From contig NZ_CP063832.1 of NCBI RefSeq assembly GCF_023277925.1, positions 5,253,501 through 5,317,500 of the forward strand: a DNA stretch of 64,000 bases, written 5' to 3'. The translations under genes were made by a program, and so were the position numbers. Under the pieces are notes generated by a model. It saw only the letters and a list, made by a program, of their open reading frames with translations, did no database searches and was not told the DNA's origin. Every line of letters begins with the position of its first letter. Position 1 is the stretch's first letter. Source of the stretch: Pseudomonas entomophila. Lineage in GTDB: Bacteria; Pseudomonadota; Gammaproteobacteria; Pseudomonadales; Pseudomonadaceae. Below are positions 24,802 through 33,901 of the stretch, in pieces.

Positions 24802-27800
24802 ATGTTTGCCGCCGCCGACCAGACCCATTTCAGCTTGCACATCGACGGCCTGGAGCACGACTTCCAGGTACTCGCCTTCGACGGCAGCGAAGCCATCAGC
24901 CAGGTGTACGCCATCGACCTGGAACTGGTCAGCGAGCACCCCTCGCGGGACCTGGAAAGCCTGCTGCACAAGCCCGCGTTCCTCCAGCTCGGTGACGACG
25001 GCCGCGGCCTGCACGGCCTGATCTACCGCGCCGCGCAAGGCGAGGCCGGCAAGCGCCTGACCCGTTACCAGGTCACCCTGCGCCCGCAACTGGCCTACCT
25101 GGCCCACCGCATCAACCAGCGCATGTTCCAACAGATGAACGTGCCGAAGATCATCGCCCAGGTGCTGGAGGAGCACGGCATCCTCGCCAACGCCTACCAG
25201 TTCCAGCTGGGCGCCGTGTACCCGGAGCGTGAGTACTGCGTGCAGTACGACGAGTCCAACCTGCAGTTCGTCCAGCGCCTGTGCGAAGAAGAAGGCATCC
25301 ACTACCACTTCCGCCACAGCGCCGACGGCCACCAACTGGTGTTCGGCGACGACCAGACCGTGTTCCGCAAGCTGGCCCCGGTGGCCTACCAGCAGGACGC
25401 CGGGCTGGTGGCCGACACGCCGATGATCAAACGCTTCGGCCTGCGCGTGGAGACCCGCACCAGCAGCGTCACCCGCCGCGACTACGACTTCAAGAAACCG
25501 CTGATCCAGCTCGAAGGCGAGTCGGTCAGCCACGCCGAGCCCGAGCTCGAAGACTACGACTACCCCGGGCGCTTCCTCGACCGCGCCCGCGGCAAGCACC
25601 TGGCCACCCGCGCCCTGGAGCGCCACCGCAGCGACTTCCGCCTGGCCGAAGGGCGCAGCGACCAGCCGTTGCTGGCCAGCGGGCATTTCCTGACCCTCAG
25701 CGCGCACCCCAACGCCGCCTGGAACGACCTCTGGCTGCTCACCGACGTGCAGCACCAGGGCCGCCAGCCCCAGGTGCTGGAAGAAGCCATCACCAGCGAC
25801 GTCGACGCCAAGTACGACGGCTTCCAGCAGGGCTACCGCAATTTCTTCAGCGCCACCCCGTGGGACGCCACCTACCGCCCACCCCTCGAGCACCCCAAGC
25901 CACGCATCCTCGGCACCCAGCGCGCCGTGGTCAGCGGCCCGGCCGGCGAAGAGATCTACTGCGACGAATACGGCCGCATCAAGGTGCAGTTCTTCTGGGA
26001 CCGCGAAGGCCGCTCGGACGACAAGTCCAGCGTGTGGATGCGCGTGGCCTCCGGCTGGGCCGGGCAGGGCATCGCCAGCCTGCAGCTGCCCCGGGTCGGC
26101 ATGGAAGTGCTGGTCAGCTTCCTCGAAGGCGACCCCGACCAGCCGTTGGTGACCGGCTGCCTGTACCACGGCGTGAACATGCCGCACTACAAGCTGCCTG
26201 ACCTCAAGACCCTGGCCACGATCAAGAGCAAGGAATACAAGGGCAGCCGCAACAACGAACTGCGCATCGACGACACCACCAGCGAAATCAGCATCGCCCT
26301 GCGCAGCGACCACGGCGCCAGTGCGCTGAACCTCGGCTACCTCACCCACCCCAGACCGTCCGGTGGCGCCCCACGCGGTGAAGGCTTCGAGCTGCGCACC
26401 GACCGCCACGGCGCCGTGCGCGCGGCCGGTGGCCTGCTGATCACCACCGAGCCCCGCGCCAACGAAGCCAAGCATCACAAGGACCTGCCCGAAACCGCCG
26501 AACGCCTGGCCACCGCCAGCGAGCAGCAGGACAGCCTGGCCGAACTGGCCAAGCAGATGCAGGCCCAGGAGCCCGGCGACCAGGACGCCGTGGCCAAGCG
26601 CCTGCACGAGCAGCACCAGGGCATCCTCGGCAGCGGCCCGGTCAACCAGAGCGCCAACGAATTCCCCGAATTCGCCCAGCCGCACTTGGTGCTGTCGAGC
26701 CCGGCCGGCATTGCCCTGACCACCCCCGGCCCGGCACACCTGTCCACCGGCGAACACTTGGCCCTGAGCAGCACCGGCCACACCAGCCTGTCGATCGGCA
26801 AGCGCCTGTTGGCCAGCGCCAGCCAGGGCATGCGCCTGTTCGTGCAGAGCCTGGGCTGGAAGCTGGTGTCGGCCTCCGGCGACATCGACATCCGCGCCCT
26901 CAAGGACAACATCAACCTGCTGGCCAAGCTCGACATCACCGCCAACGCCGACCGCATCGTGCTCACCGCCAAGACCGAGCTGGTGATCCAGGGCGGCGGC
27001 AGCGCCACCACCTACAACGCCGGTGGCATCACCCACGTCACCAGCGCCAACTACACCGCCCACGCCGCGCAGTTCGCCCACATCGGCGCCGCCAGCAAGG
27101 CCGGCACCTTCCCCGAACCACCGAAACCCGGCAAGGGCGACCTGGAGCTGCTGTACCAGTACGCCAACAGCAAGGGCGTGAAGACCGGCGACTACGACGT
27201 GATCGACGCCCTGGGCAAATCGATCAAGGGCAAGCTCGACGGCAACGGTTTCAACCAGGCCAGCGGCGCCGCCGCCGGCCCGCTGTGGGTCGACTTCGGC
27301 CTGGACCCGGCCGACACCTGGGCCGAGGGCAGCCACTTCGGCGCCGGCGACTGGCCACCCAAGCCCAGCTTCGCCGACATCGCCCCCGGCCAGCAGGCCG
27401 TGGTCGGCGAGGTACTCAGCGGCGGCAAGGGCGCAGAGGGGTTGCTGGGCAAGGGCCTGGCACTGGCACAGCAAGGCATGGACAAGGGCAAGGGACTGAT
27501 GCAGAACGCGATGGCACAAGGAAAATCGATGGCCCAGGGCCTGATGGGCCCCGGCGGCAACGGCCTGCTGGAACAGGGCAAGGCCCTGGCCGGCACCGGC
27601 ATGCAACTGGCGAAAAGCGGCCAGGCCGCCTTGCAGAAGGCGCAACAGGTCAAGGCCGCCGTCGGCGGCGACACCGGCGCCATGGCCCAACTGGCCAGCA
27701 ACGTGGTGCCCGGCGCGGCGCCAACGCTCAAGGCCGCCAGCGCCCTCAAGCAACTGCCGAGCCTGCCCAAGCTCAGCGCCCCGGTGAACCCGGCCAAGCT

Positions 27801-27822
27801 GAACCATGAGGTGCTGGCATGA
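24802..27822 (+). CDS. vgrG: Type VI secretion spike protein VgrG with C-terminal extension
   Basis: 1006 aa from the ATG at 24802 (MFAAADQTHFSLHIDGLEHD). VgrG trimers cap the Hcp tube and carry effectors. Domains: gp27-like region (about 5-370), gp5 OB-fold (382-460, with YGRIKVQFFWDREG), T6SS Vgr motif (475-560, RNNELRIDDTTSEI), DUF2345 needle extension (about 625-765). The last 240 residues are unusual: a globular stretch (LELLYQYANSKGVKTGDYDV) followed by a glycine/lysine/alanine-rich helical part with repeated GKGL and QGKxxAxG motifs. No enzymatic motif is seen there, so it probably docks the Rhs protein. The stop overlaps the rhs start (ATGA), implying coupled translation. Confidence 0.95.
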   Translation: MFAAADQTHFSLHIDGLEHDFQVLAFDGSEAISQVYAIDLELVSEHPSRDLESLLHKPAFLQLGDDGRGLHGLIYRAAQGEAGKRLTRYQVTLRPQLAYLAHRINQRMFQQMNVPKIIAQVLEEHGILANAYQFQLGAVYPEREYCVQYDESNLQFVQRLCEEEGIHYHFRHSADGHQLVFGDDQTVFRKLAPVAYQQDAGLVADTPMIKRFGLRVETRTSSVTRRDYDFKKPLIQLEGESVSHAEPELEDYDYPGRFLDRARGKHLATRALERHRSDFRLAEGRSDQPLLASGHFLTLSAHPNAAWNDLWLLTDVQHQGRQPQVLEEAITSDVDAKYDGFQQGYRNFFSATPWDATYRPPLEHPKPRILGTQRAVVSGPAGEEIYCDEYGRIKVQFFWDREGRSDDKSSVWMRVASGWAGQGIASLQLPRVGMEVLVSFLEGDPDQPLVTGCLYHGVNMPHYKLPDLKTLATIKSKEYKGSRNNELRIDDTTSEISIALRSDHGASALNLGYLTHPRPSGGAPRGEGFELRTDRHGAVRAAGGLLITTEPRANEAKHHKDLPETAERLATASEQQDSLAELAKQMQAQEPGDQDAVAKRLHEQHQGILGSGPVNQSANEFPEFAQPHLVLSSPAGIALTTPGPAHLSTGEHLALSSTGHTSLSIGKRLLASASQGMRLFVQSLGWKLVSASGDIDIRALKDNINLLAKLDITANADRIVLTAKTELVIQGGGSATTYNAGGITHVTSANYTAHAAQFAHIGAASKAGTFPEPPKPGKGDLELLYQYANSKGVKTGDYDVIDALGKSIKGKLDGNGFNQASGAAAGPLWVDFGLDPADTWAEGSHFGAGDWPPKPSFADIAPGQQAVVGEVLSGGKGAEGLLGKGLALAQQGMDKGKGLMQNAMAQGKSMAQGLMGPGGNGLLEQGKALAGTGMQLAKSGQAALQKAQQVKAAVGGDTGAMAQLASNVVPGAAPTLKAASALKQLPSLPKLSAPVNPAKLNHEVLA

Positions 27823-30800
27823 CCGACGCCAAGAAACGCGAACCCCAGGTCGCCGTCGCCCCGCTCAACACCATCGACGCCAAGGACGTCGGCCGTGGCG
27901 CCGCCGCCTTCGATGCCTGGCTGCAATCGGTCAGCGGCGGCTACGTCACCCTCGAACGGATCAAGACCGTGGCCGGCGCGCTGCCGGTGGTGGGCAACAT
28001 CATGGCCCTGGTCGACGCCCTGGGCGACGTGGTGACCCTGGTCAAGAGCAAGAACCGCCAACTGCTCGACTGGGTGAGCCTGGGCATCAACCTGATCGGC
28101 GTACTGCCGGCGCCGCCGACCATGGCCGCGGCGCGCATGAGCCTGCGCCCGACCCTGTTCCTGGTGCGCCAGGAGCTGCGCAACAGCGCCAAGATGCTGC
28201 TGGGGGATTCGCTGATCACGGTGTTGATCGGCCACCTCAACGCCACCATCGCCGGGACCATCGACGACTTCGTCAAACAGGCCCAGCCGAAGATCGCCGA
28301 GATCCTCGCCGACGCCGGCGCGCTGGGCACCAAGATGACCAGAGAGATCGCCACGGGCCTTGAGAAGGTCACTCTCGGGCAACTGGACGCCAAGGGCGAC
28401 CGTGACAAGGCGGGCAAGCAGATGTCGGCTGCCGCCGACAAGTTGCTCAACGACCCGAAGGCCGCTTTCAGCAACTTCTTCGGCGCCGTGCACAGCGCTT
28501 ACAAGGCTGCCGGTAAAGGGCTGGCCAACAGCGCGACGAGCAAACTGCTGCCGGACGAGATCAAGACCAAAGTCTTGGCCAACACCGGCCAGTTGCGCGC
28601 CCTGGGCCCGGAGATGGCCCGGCAATTGAACAAGCTGGCCGACCCTGCCACGCAGATGAGCATCGGCTGGATGCTGACGGTGCTGGGCGGGGCGGTGAAG
28701 GGCTTCCGCAAGCGCAACAAGAACGGGCAGCCGGGGGTGAGCAAGCCGGGGACCACCACGCAGGTGGAGCGGGAGAAGGGCAAGGGTGAGTTGGCGGTCA
28801 GTGGTTCGCAGGCGAATGCCACCCAGACGCCGAGCCCGATTGAGCCCAGTTGCCCAATCCCAAGACCGATTCCGAAGTCCACGACGGGGCGCAGTATCAG
28901 CTTTGCCCTGGGTTCGGAGTTCATCATCCATACGGACTTTAGCCTGCCCGGTGCATTTCCAATTGATTGGCAACGGATCTACCACTCGCGCCTGGCTGAA
29001 TATGACCAAGGCTGTCTGGGCGCCCGTTGGGTAACGCCCCTGACCACGCGTATCGATGTGGTCGACAAGGGCTTGCTGTTCCATGACTTCGACGGTCGCA
29101 GCCATGCGTTCGAACTGCCCAAGGTCGGCAAGTCGCTGTTCAACGCCATCGAGGACTTGCTGCTGGTGCGCAGCAGCGACGATGAGCTGGTGATCTGTCG
29201 TGGCTTCGTGCGCAAGGAGTATTACCTGCGCGTGGGCGACCGTTACTACCTGCGCAAGATCCTGCTGCAGAACGACGCCGGCTGCATGCTGCACTACGAG
29301 CATCACCACGAGGGGCGTCCGGTATTGTCGGACATCATCACCTTCCAGGGCGATGTGAAAGACGTCCTGCGCCACCTGGGCACGCTGACCGACGAACAGG
29401 GCCATATCACCGGGCTGTGGGAAATGCAGGACGGTCAGCCGCTGCGTCAGATGTGCGCCTACCACTACGATGATCAGGGTGACCTCGTCGCCGCCCAGGA
29501 TGAACACGGCGCGGCCTGGCATTACCAGTACCAGAACCACCTGGTAACGCGTTACACCGACCGTACCGGTCGGGGCATGAACCTGCAGTGGGACGGCAGC
29601 GCTTTCGACGCCAAGGCCATTCGCGAATGGGCCGATGACGGCAGTTACGACACGCGTCTGGAATGGGACGAGAACATCCGCCTCACCTACGTCACCGACG
29701 CCCATGGCCAGGAGACCTGGTACTACTACGACATCCTCGGTCACCTGTACCGCGTGCGTTACCCGGACGAGCGCTCGGAGTGGATCTTCCGTGACGAGCG
29801 CAAGAATGTGGTGCGCCATGTACACGCCGACGGCAGTGAAGACCGCTACGACTATGATGAGCAAGGCAGTGTCATTCGTCATATCCGTGCTGATCACAGT
29901 CAGACACATTTCTCTTACGATGATCACCGCCACCCTATAAAGCTTCGTGATGCCGAAGGCGGTCTGTGGCTGCGGGACTATGACCAGAAGGGCAACCTGG
30001 TCGAGACAACCGACCCATTGGGCAACAAGACCGAATTTGCCTACACGCCTTCTGGGCTAGTCAAGGCGATCAAGGACGCCAATGGCAACGAGAAGAAGCT
30101 GGCGTACAACGCGGCGGGTCAGTTGGTCGCGTACACCGACTGCTCGGGCAAGACCAGCCAGTGGGCATACGACGCCTTCGGTCAGTTGGTGCTGTTCACC
30201 GATGCGGCGGGTAATAAGACAGCTTACGAATACAAAGCCGGCCAACTGGCAAAAGTCATCCACCCGGACGCCACTGAAGAGCGTTTCGAGCGTGATGCCG
30301 AAGGTCGTCTGCTGGCTCACGTCGATGCACTGGACCGTTGCACTACTTGGACCTACAACGCTGTGGGCCTGCTGGCCGAGCGGGTGGATGCCAACGAACA
30401 CACGCTGCGTTATCGATGGGACAAGTTGGGCCGACTGATCGGCCTGGAAAACGAGAACGAGAGCAAGGCCAACTTCCTTTACGACCCGGTCGGGCGCCTG
30501 CTGCAAGAGCAAGGCTTCGATGGCCTGGTGACGCGTTACCAGTACGATCCTGATACGGGCCGGCTGGCCAGCACCCAAGTCGGTCAGCGCCGCATCGACA
30601 TCACCTTCGACCCGGTGGGGCGTCTGATTTCACGTGCGGCCAGCTTGGGTGACCAGCGCCAGGAAGAAACCTTCGCTTACGACGGCAACGGCAATCTGAT
30701 CCAGGCGATCAACGCGGCTAGCAAGCTGCAATGGTTCCACGACGAAGCCGGTAACCTGACCCGTGAGCACCAGTACTACCTCGGTACCGAGGTGCCGATG

Positions 30801-32501
30801 GTTGCGGTGTGGCAGCATGAGTACGACGCACTGAACCTGCGCACGGCGACGATTCGCCCGGATGGCCACAAGGTCAGTGTGCTCACCTACGGCAGTGGTC
30901 ACGTGCTGGGCATGACCCTCGATCAGCATGAGTTGCTCGCCTACGAGCGCGATGACCTGCACCGTGAAGTGGTCCGGCATCAGGGCAACCAGCTGATGCA
31001 GACCCAGAGCTGGGACCCGGCAGGGCGTCTGCAAGAGCAACTGCTGGGCAGCCACGATGGCCAGTCGACCCTGCTCAAACGCCAGTATCAATACGATGCC
31101 GTCGGCCAGCTGACCGATATCCACGACACCCGCCGTGGCCACCTGGCCTATCAGTACGATCCCGTTGGCCGCTTGCTGCAAGCCTCCAGCCGCCTCGGTG
31201 TCGAGACCTTTGCCTTCGACCCGGCCGGCAACCTGCTGGACGACAAGACCCAGGAGCTGAACCGTCCGCTGGAAAGCGATCCGCGCCGTAATAAGCTGAT
31301 GGATAACCTGCTGCGTGAATACGCCGGGACCCACTATCAGTACGACGAACGCGGCAACCTGATCCATCGCCTGCACAACGGCGAACAGGCCCGCCTCAGT
31401 TGGGACCTGTTCGACCGATTAGTCCGTTTCGACGATAGCAAGCTCAGCGTGGTGTACAGCTACGATGCCTTGGGCCGCCGTCTGCACAAACACTCTACTG
31501 CGCACCACCAGGATGATCCGCGGGCCGGCAGTGGCTGGAACCAGATGCAGCGGGCCAAGCGCCAGCGCGAACTGGGCTGTGGCTACACCTTGTACGGCTG
31601 GGATGGCGATAACCTGGCTTGGGAAAGCTCGCCACCGCAGGACGAGGGTGAAACCGGGCGCACCGTGCATTACCTGTACGAGCCGGGCAGTTTCGTGCCG
31701 GTTGCCCAGGCTATACGCAAGCAGCCGATCCGCTTGCTACGCCAACCGGACTGGAGCGACCGGGAATACGATTTCGATCAGGACCCGTTGTGGCAACACG
31801 AGGTGAAGCCGCAGTCACTCGACGCGATTCTCTGGTACCAATGCGATCACCTCGGCACGCCGATGGAACTGACCGACCACCATGGAGAGATGGCCTGGAC
31901 GGCGCAGTACAAGGCATGGGGTGAGATCAAGGAGGCCCGCTCGGAGTGGGCGAAGCAGAATGGCCTGAACAACCCGATCCGCTTCCAGGGCCAGTACCAC
32001 GACCATGAGACCGGGCTGCATTACAATCGCTATCGGTACTATGATCAGAGAGCGGGTCGGTTTATATCGAAAGACCCCATAGGGCTGACCGGCGGGTTGA
32101 ATCCTTATCAATACGCACCAAATCCACTGAGCTGGCTTGATCCACTGGGATTACAACGACTTTGTACGTTTGGAAATAAAGCTGGACCACACGGCATTCG
32201 TCCTAAAGATTTAGCTGAAAACGAACATGGTTTACTCCCCTCACAAGCAGGCCAGGCTAAGCCTCAAGGTAAGTCAGTGACCAGAACACCTCAAGACTCT
32301 GGTTTGAAAGGGCACTATCATGCGTTACCTGAGGACGTAAAAATGCCTGAGGGATTGGCGGTTAAGCATGATGGTCGTGATATGCCAGGCGGACATATGT
32401 CTCCTGGGCACTCAACAGTGTATCCAACTCGCGATATGACACGGGATGAGTTTGATGGGTTGTTTAAAGCGTTGCCGTGGGAATATGGGGGTAAGGTATG
32501 A
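27819..32501 (+). CDS. Rhs-family polymorphic toxin, PAAR-less, type VI effector
   Basis: 1560 aa. Residues 1-343 form a helical N-terminal region with a hydrophobic segment (VVGNIMALVDALGDVVTLV; LLDWVSLGINLIGVL) and no PAAR motif. DUF6531 follows (EFIIHTDFSLPGAFPIDWQR, 345-440), then YD repeats to about 1340 that build the hollow Rhs shell. The Rhs core end (GRFISKDPIGLTGGLNPYQY ... LDPLGL) closes at residue 1444. The last 116 residues are the toxin tip, with an abrupt drop in GC. Its MPEGLAVKHDGRDMPGGHMS-PGHSTVYPTRDM block recalls Tse2-like ADP-ribosyltransferase-fold toxins; this is a guess from motif order. The gene overlaps vgrG upstream and the immunity gene downstream by four bases each. 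Confidence 0.93.
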   Translation: MTDAKKREPQVAVAPLNTIDAKDVGRGAAAFDAWLQSVSGGYVTLERIKTVAGALPVVGNIMALVDALGDVVTLVKSKNRQLLDWVSLGINLIGVLPAPPTMAAARMSLRPTLFLVRQELRNSAKMLLGDSLITVLIGHLNATIAGTIDDFVKQAQPKIAEILADAGALGTKMTREIATGLEKVTLGQLDAKGDRDKAGKQMSAAADKLLNDPKAAFSNFFGAVHSAYKAAGKGLANSATSKLLPDEIKTKVLANTGQLRALGPEMARQLNKLADPATQMSIGWMLTVLGGAVKGFRKRNKNGQPGVSKPGTTTQVEREKGKGELAVSGSQANATQTPSPIEPSCPIPRPIPKSTTGRSISFALGSEFIIHTDFSLPGAFPIDWQRIYHSRLAEYDQGCLGARWVTPLTTRIDVVDKGLLFHDFDGRSHAFELPKVGKSLFNAIEDLLLVRSSDDELVICRGFVRKEYYLRVGDRYYLRKILLQNDAGCMLHYEHHHEGRPVLSDIITFQGDVKDVLRHLGTLTDEQGHITGLWEMQDGQPLRQMCAYHYDDQGDLVAAQDEHGAAWHYQYQNHLVTRYTDRTGRGMNLQWDGSAFDAKAIREWADDGSYDTRLEWDENIRLTYVTDAHGQETWYYYDILGHLYRVRYPDERSEWIFRDERKNVVRHVHADGSEDRYDYDEQGSVIRHIRADHSQTHFSYDDHRHPIKLRDAEGGLWLRDYDQKGNLVETTDPLGNKTEFAYTPSGLVKAIKDANGNEKKLAYNAAGQLVAYTDCSGKTSQWAYDAFGQLVLFTDAAGNKTAYEYKAGQLAKVIHPDATEERFERDAEGRLLAHVDALDRCTTWTYNAVGLLAERVDANEHTLRYRWDKLGRLIGLENENESKANFLYDPVGRLLQEQGFDGLVTRYQYDPDTGRLASTQVGQRRIDITFDPVGRLISRAASLGDQRQEETFAYDGNGNLIQAINAASKLQWFHDEAGNLTREHQYYLGTEVPMVAVWQHEYDALNLRTATIRPDGHKVSVLTYGSGHVLGMTLDQHELLAYERDDLHREVVRHQGNQLMQTQSWDPAGRLQEQLLGSHDGQSTLLKRQYQYDAVGQLTDIHDTRRGHLAYQYDPVGRLLQASSRLGVETFAFDPAGNLLDDKTQELNRPLESDPRRNKLMDNLLREYAGTHYQYDERGNLIHRLHNGEQARLSWDLFDRLVRFDDSKLSVVYSYDALGRRLHKHSTAHHQDDPRAGSGWNQMQRAKRQRELGCGYTLYGWDGDNLAWESSPPQDEGETGRTVHYLYEPGSFVPVAQAIRKQPIRLLRQPDWSDREYDFDQDPLWQHEVKPQSLDAILWYQCDHLGTPMELTDHHGEMAWTAQYKAWGEIKEARSEWAKQNGLNNPIRFQGQYHDHETGLHYNRYRYYDQRAGRFISKDPIGLTGGLNPYQYAPNPLSWLDPLGLQRLCTFGNKAGPHGIRPKDLAENEHGLLPSQAGQAKPQGKSVTRTPQDSGLKGHYHALPEDVKMPEGLAVKHDGRDMPGGHMSPGHSTVYPTRDMTRDEFDGLFKALPWEYGGKV

Positions 32502-33073
32502 GTGAGTTCATGACGGCGTTTAGTGCGATCGAGGATTCTTTTAATGAGAAGGTTCGCGGTTTTGTTGAGTCGGTTCAGCATTCTGGGCTTTCGTGGTCTA
32601 ATTATGAGCTGCACGAACGCGTCATAAATCAGTATGGCTATGATGTTCGATCTCTGTATTTGCAGTATGAGCCTGATTTGATGGCGATGCTGCGTTCTGA
32701 CAGTAGTGAAGATCGGCGGGTATCTTTAAAAGTTGCAAGGGATGGTTTGCTTGATTTTTCGTGCTCTGACTCGTTTGTCGAGGAACTCATAAATATATCG
32801 ATAGATGGGAATGAGGAAGAGATGCTGCTGGCAAGAGATATTTTAGCTTCCCGTGGCTGGATATCTGGTCGGGATGAGCTGGTCGGGAAAATTGTATCTG
32901 GTCTCTGCAGTGATGGTGTGGATTATTATACGTATAAAAATGTTGGTGAATTTTTATGTGTTGTTGGGGGTAAGAGCTTGCTAGAAGCGCATATAAAACT
33001 GGGCGAGGGTAGCCAGGATGAAGATATCGTTGAGCTGGCTAATGATCTAAGTTTGCACTTTTTTCGTGGGTAA
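32498..33073 (+). CDS. Probable immunity protein for the Rhs toxin tip
   Basis: 191 aa, ATG overlapping the rhs stop (ATGA). The position directly after a toxin tip and the low GC content shared with that tip are the classic marks of a cognate immunity gene. The protein is acidic and apparently all-helical (LSWSNYELHERVINQYGYDV; EEMLLARDILASRGWISG), without signal peptide or membrane segment, so it should act in the cytoplasm, where it would protect against a cytoplasmic toxin. I recognise no named immunity family. Confidence 0.75.
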   Translation: MSEFMTAFSAIEDSFNEKVRGFVESVQHSGLSWSNYELHERVINQYGYDVRSLYLQYEPDLMAMLRSDSSEDRRVSLKVARDGLLDFSCSDSFVEELINISIDGNEEEMLLARDILASRGWISGRDELVGKIVSGLCSDGVDYYTYKNVGEFLCVVGGKSLLEAHIKLGEGSQDEDIVELANDLSLHFFRG

Positions 33074-33247
33074 TTTGTTTTGTATACGTGTTTGAGAGCT
33101 CTAGCTGGTGGTGGCTGGGGTGGGGCTTAAACCACGACATACTCATCGCGGAGATTTGGTTGGTCATTCTATGTGCGCGCGGGGGCGATTGATTGTGAGG
33201 CCGGCTGCAAGTGAACCCAACCAAGGCCAATGGGCGAGGCGTGGATC

Positions 33248-33281
33248 AAAAAGGGGACGGATTTGAATGGCGCCTACTTAG
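33248..33281 (+). repeat. Solo copy of the IS terminal sequence
   Basis: AAAAAGGGGACGGATTTGAA followed by TGGCGCCTACTTAG matches the ends of the IS element at 33902-35447 with two or three differences, but no IS body follows. It may be a scar of an earlier insertion or a shared recombination motif. It sits just before a decayed toxin tip. Confidence 0.55.
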
Positions 33282-33291
33282 ATAAAGGTGA

Positions 33292-33452
33292 TGGATTTAT
33301 TTTTTTCACTCGAATATCTGCCTGCATTGGGATCAAGACGGCCATAAAACTAAGGCTGTTTCGCCTGGAAAGCTAATCGTGACAAGATAGGGCTTCCAAC
33401 GGAGGAAGTTGACGGGCAACCGTCGGCTCATGGCAAGTCGCCGGGAAATTAA
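33292..33452 (+). pseudogene. Frameshifted remnant of an Rhs-type toxin tip
   Basis: Two adjacent open stretches in different frames read like one protein tail. The first (33292-33390) has HSNICLHWDQDGHKTKAVSPGK. The second (33354-33452) has ANRDKIGLPTEEVDGQPSAH followed by GKSPGN and a stop. Restoring one lost base near 33372 joins them as ...SPGK-ANRDKIG... No start codon or Rhs core precedes them, as expected for an orphan tip displaced by a newer tip. I do not recognise the toxin family. Confidence 0.5.
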
Positions 33453-33539
33453 TCGAGCTGGCAAAGTAGGGTGGAAAGAAGTTGGAGTAGGCAAAATGAA
33501 TCTGTCCCATTTTTCTCCAGATATCGTGAGGTTGCGGTA

Positions 33540-33890
33540 ATGCATCAAAGCAATCATGTGATATGGGGTGCTGCTAGCGAGCTGATTTCAGCCTACAAGA
33601 AACTGAATGAAAGTGGAGAATTGGTCGCGGACGTTGAGTCGCAGGAGGTTGTAAGAAGGGCCGTTTTGGCTAAATACGATTTCTTCTATCGTAATGGTCT
33701 TCTGCTGGTTAACCCATTTACCCCGCAGGGTGAGCTGATTGATAGAGACTATCGAGTGGAAGATTTTTCTAAGATCGGTTATGAGTTATGTCGGAAGAAA
33801 GTTCCTGCTTGGCTCAAGGGGAAAGGATCGAAAAAAATGCCGCCAGATATGTCTTTGTTAGTGAAGGCATTGGCAGAAGCAAAAAAATAG
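33540..33890 (+). CDS. Orphan immunity-like protein
   Basis: 116 aa from the ATG at 33540, with GTGAGG upstream; the longer frame is not supported by a ribosome site. Low GC and the position after the decayed toxin tip suggest it is the immunity gene of that displaced module. The protein is soluble and mixed helical (ASELISAYKKLNESGELVAD; YDFFYRNGLLLVNPFTPQGE) with a basic tail (KGKGSKKMP). No family recognised. It ends 11 bases before the IS element and appears intact, as immunity genes often are after their toxin decays. Confidence 0.6.
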   Translation: MHQSNHVIWGAASELISAYKKLNESGELVADVESQEVVRRAVLAKYDFFYRNGLLLVNPFTPQGELIDRDYRVEDFSKIGYELCRKKVPAWLKGKGSKKMPPDMSLLVKALAEAKK

Positions 33891-33901
33891 ATTTTGTACC
33901 A

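Noticed and set aside
24730..27807. 1025-codon frame opposite vgrG, and similar long antisense frames opposite the MCP, hemA and prfA genes
   Set aside because: They are antisense shadows created by GC-rich codon bias, with repetitive Ala/Gly/Val/Gln composition and no ribosome sites.
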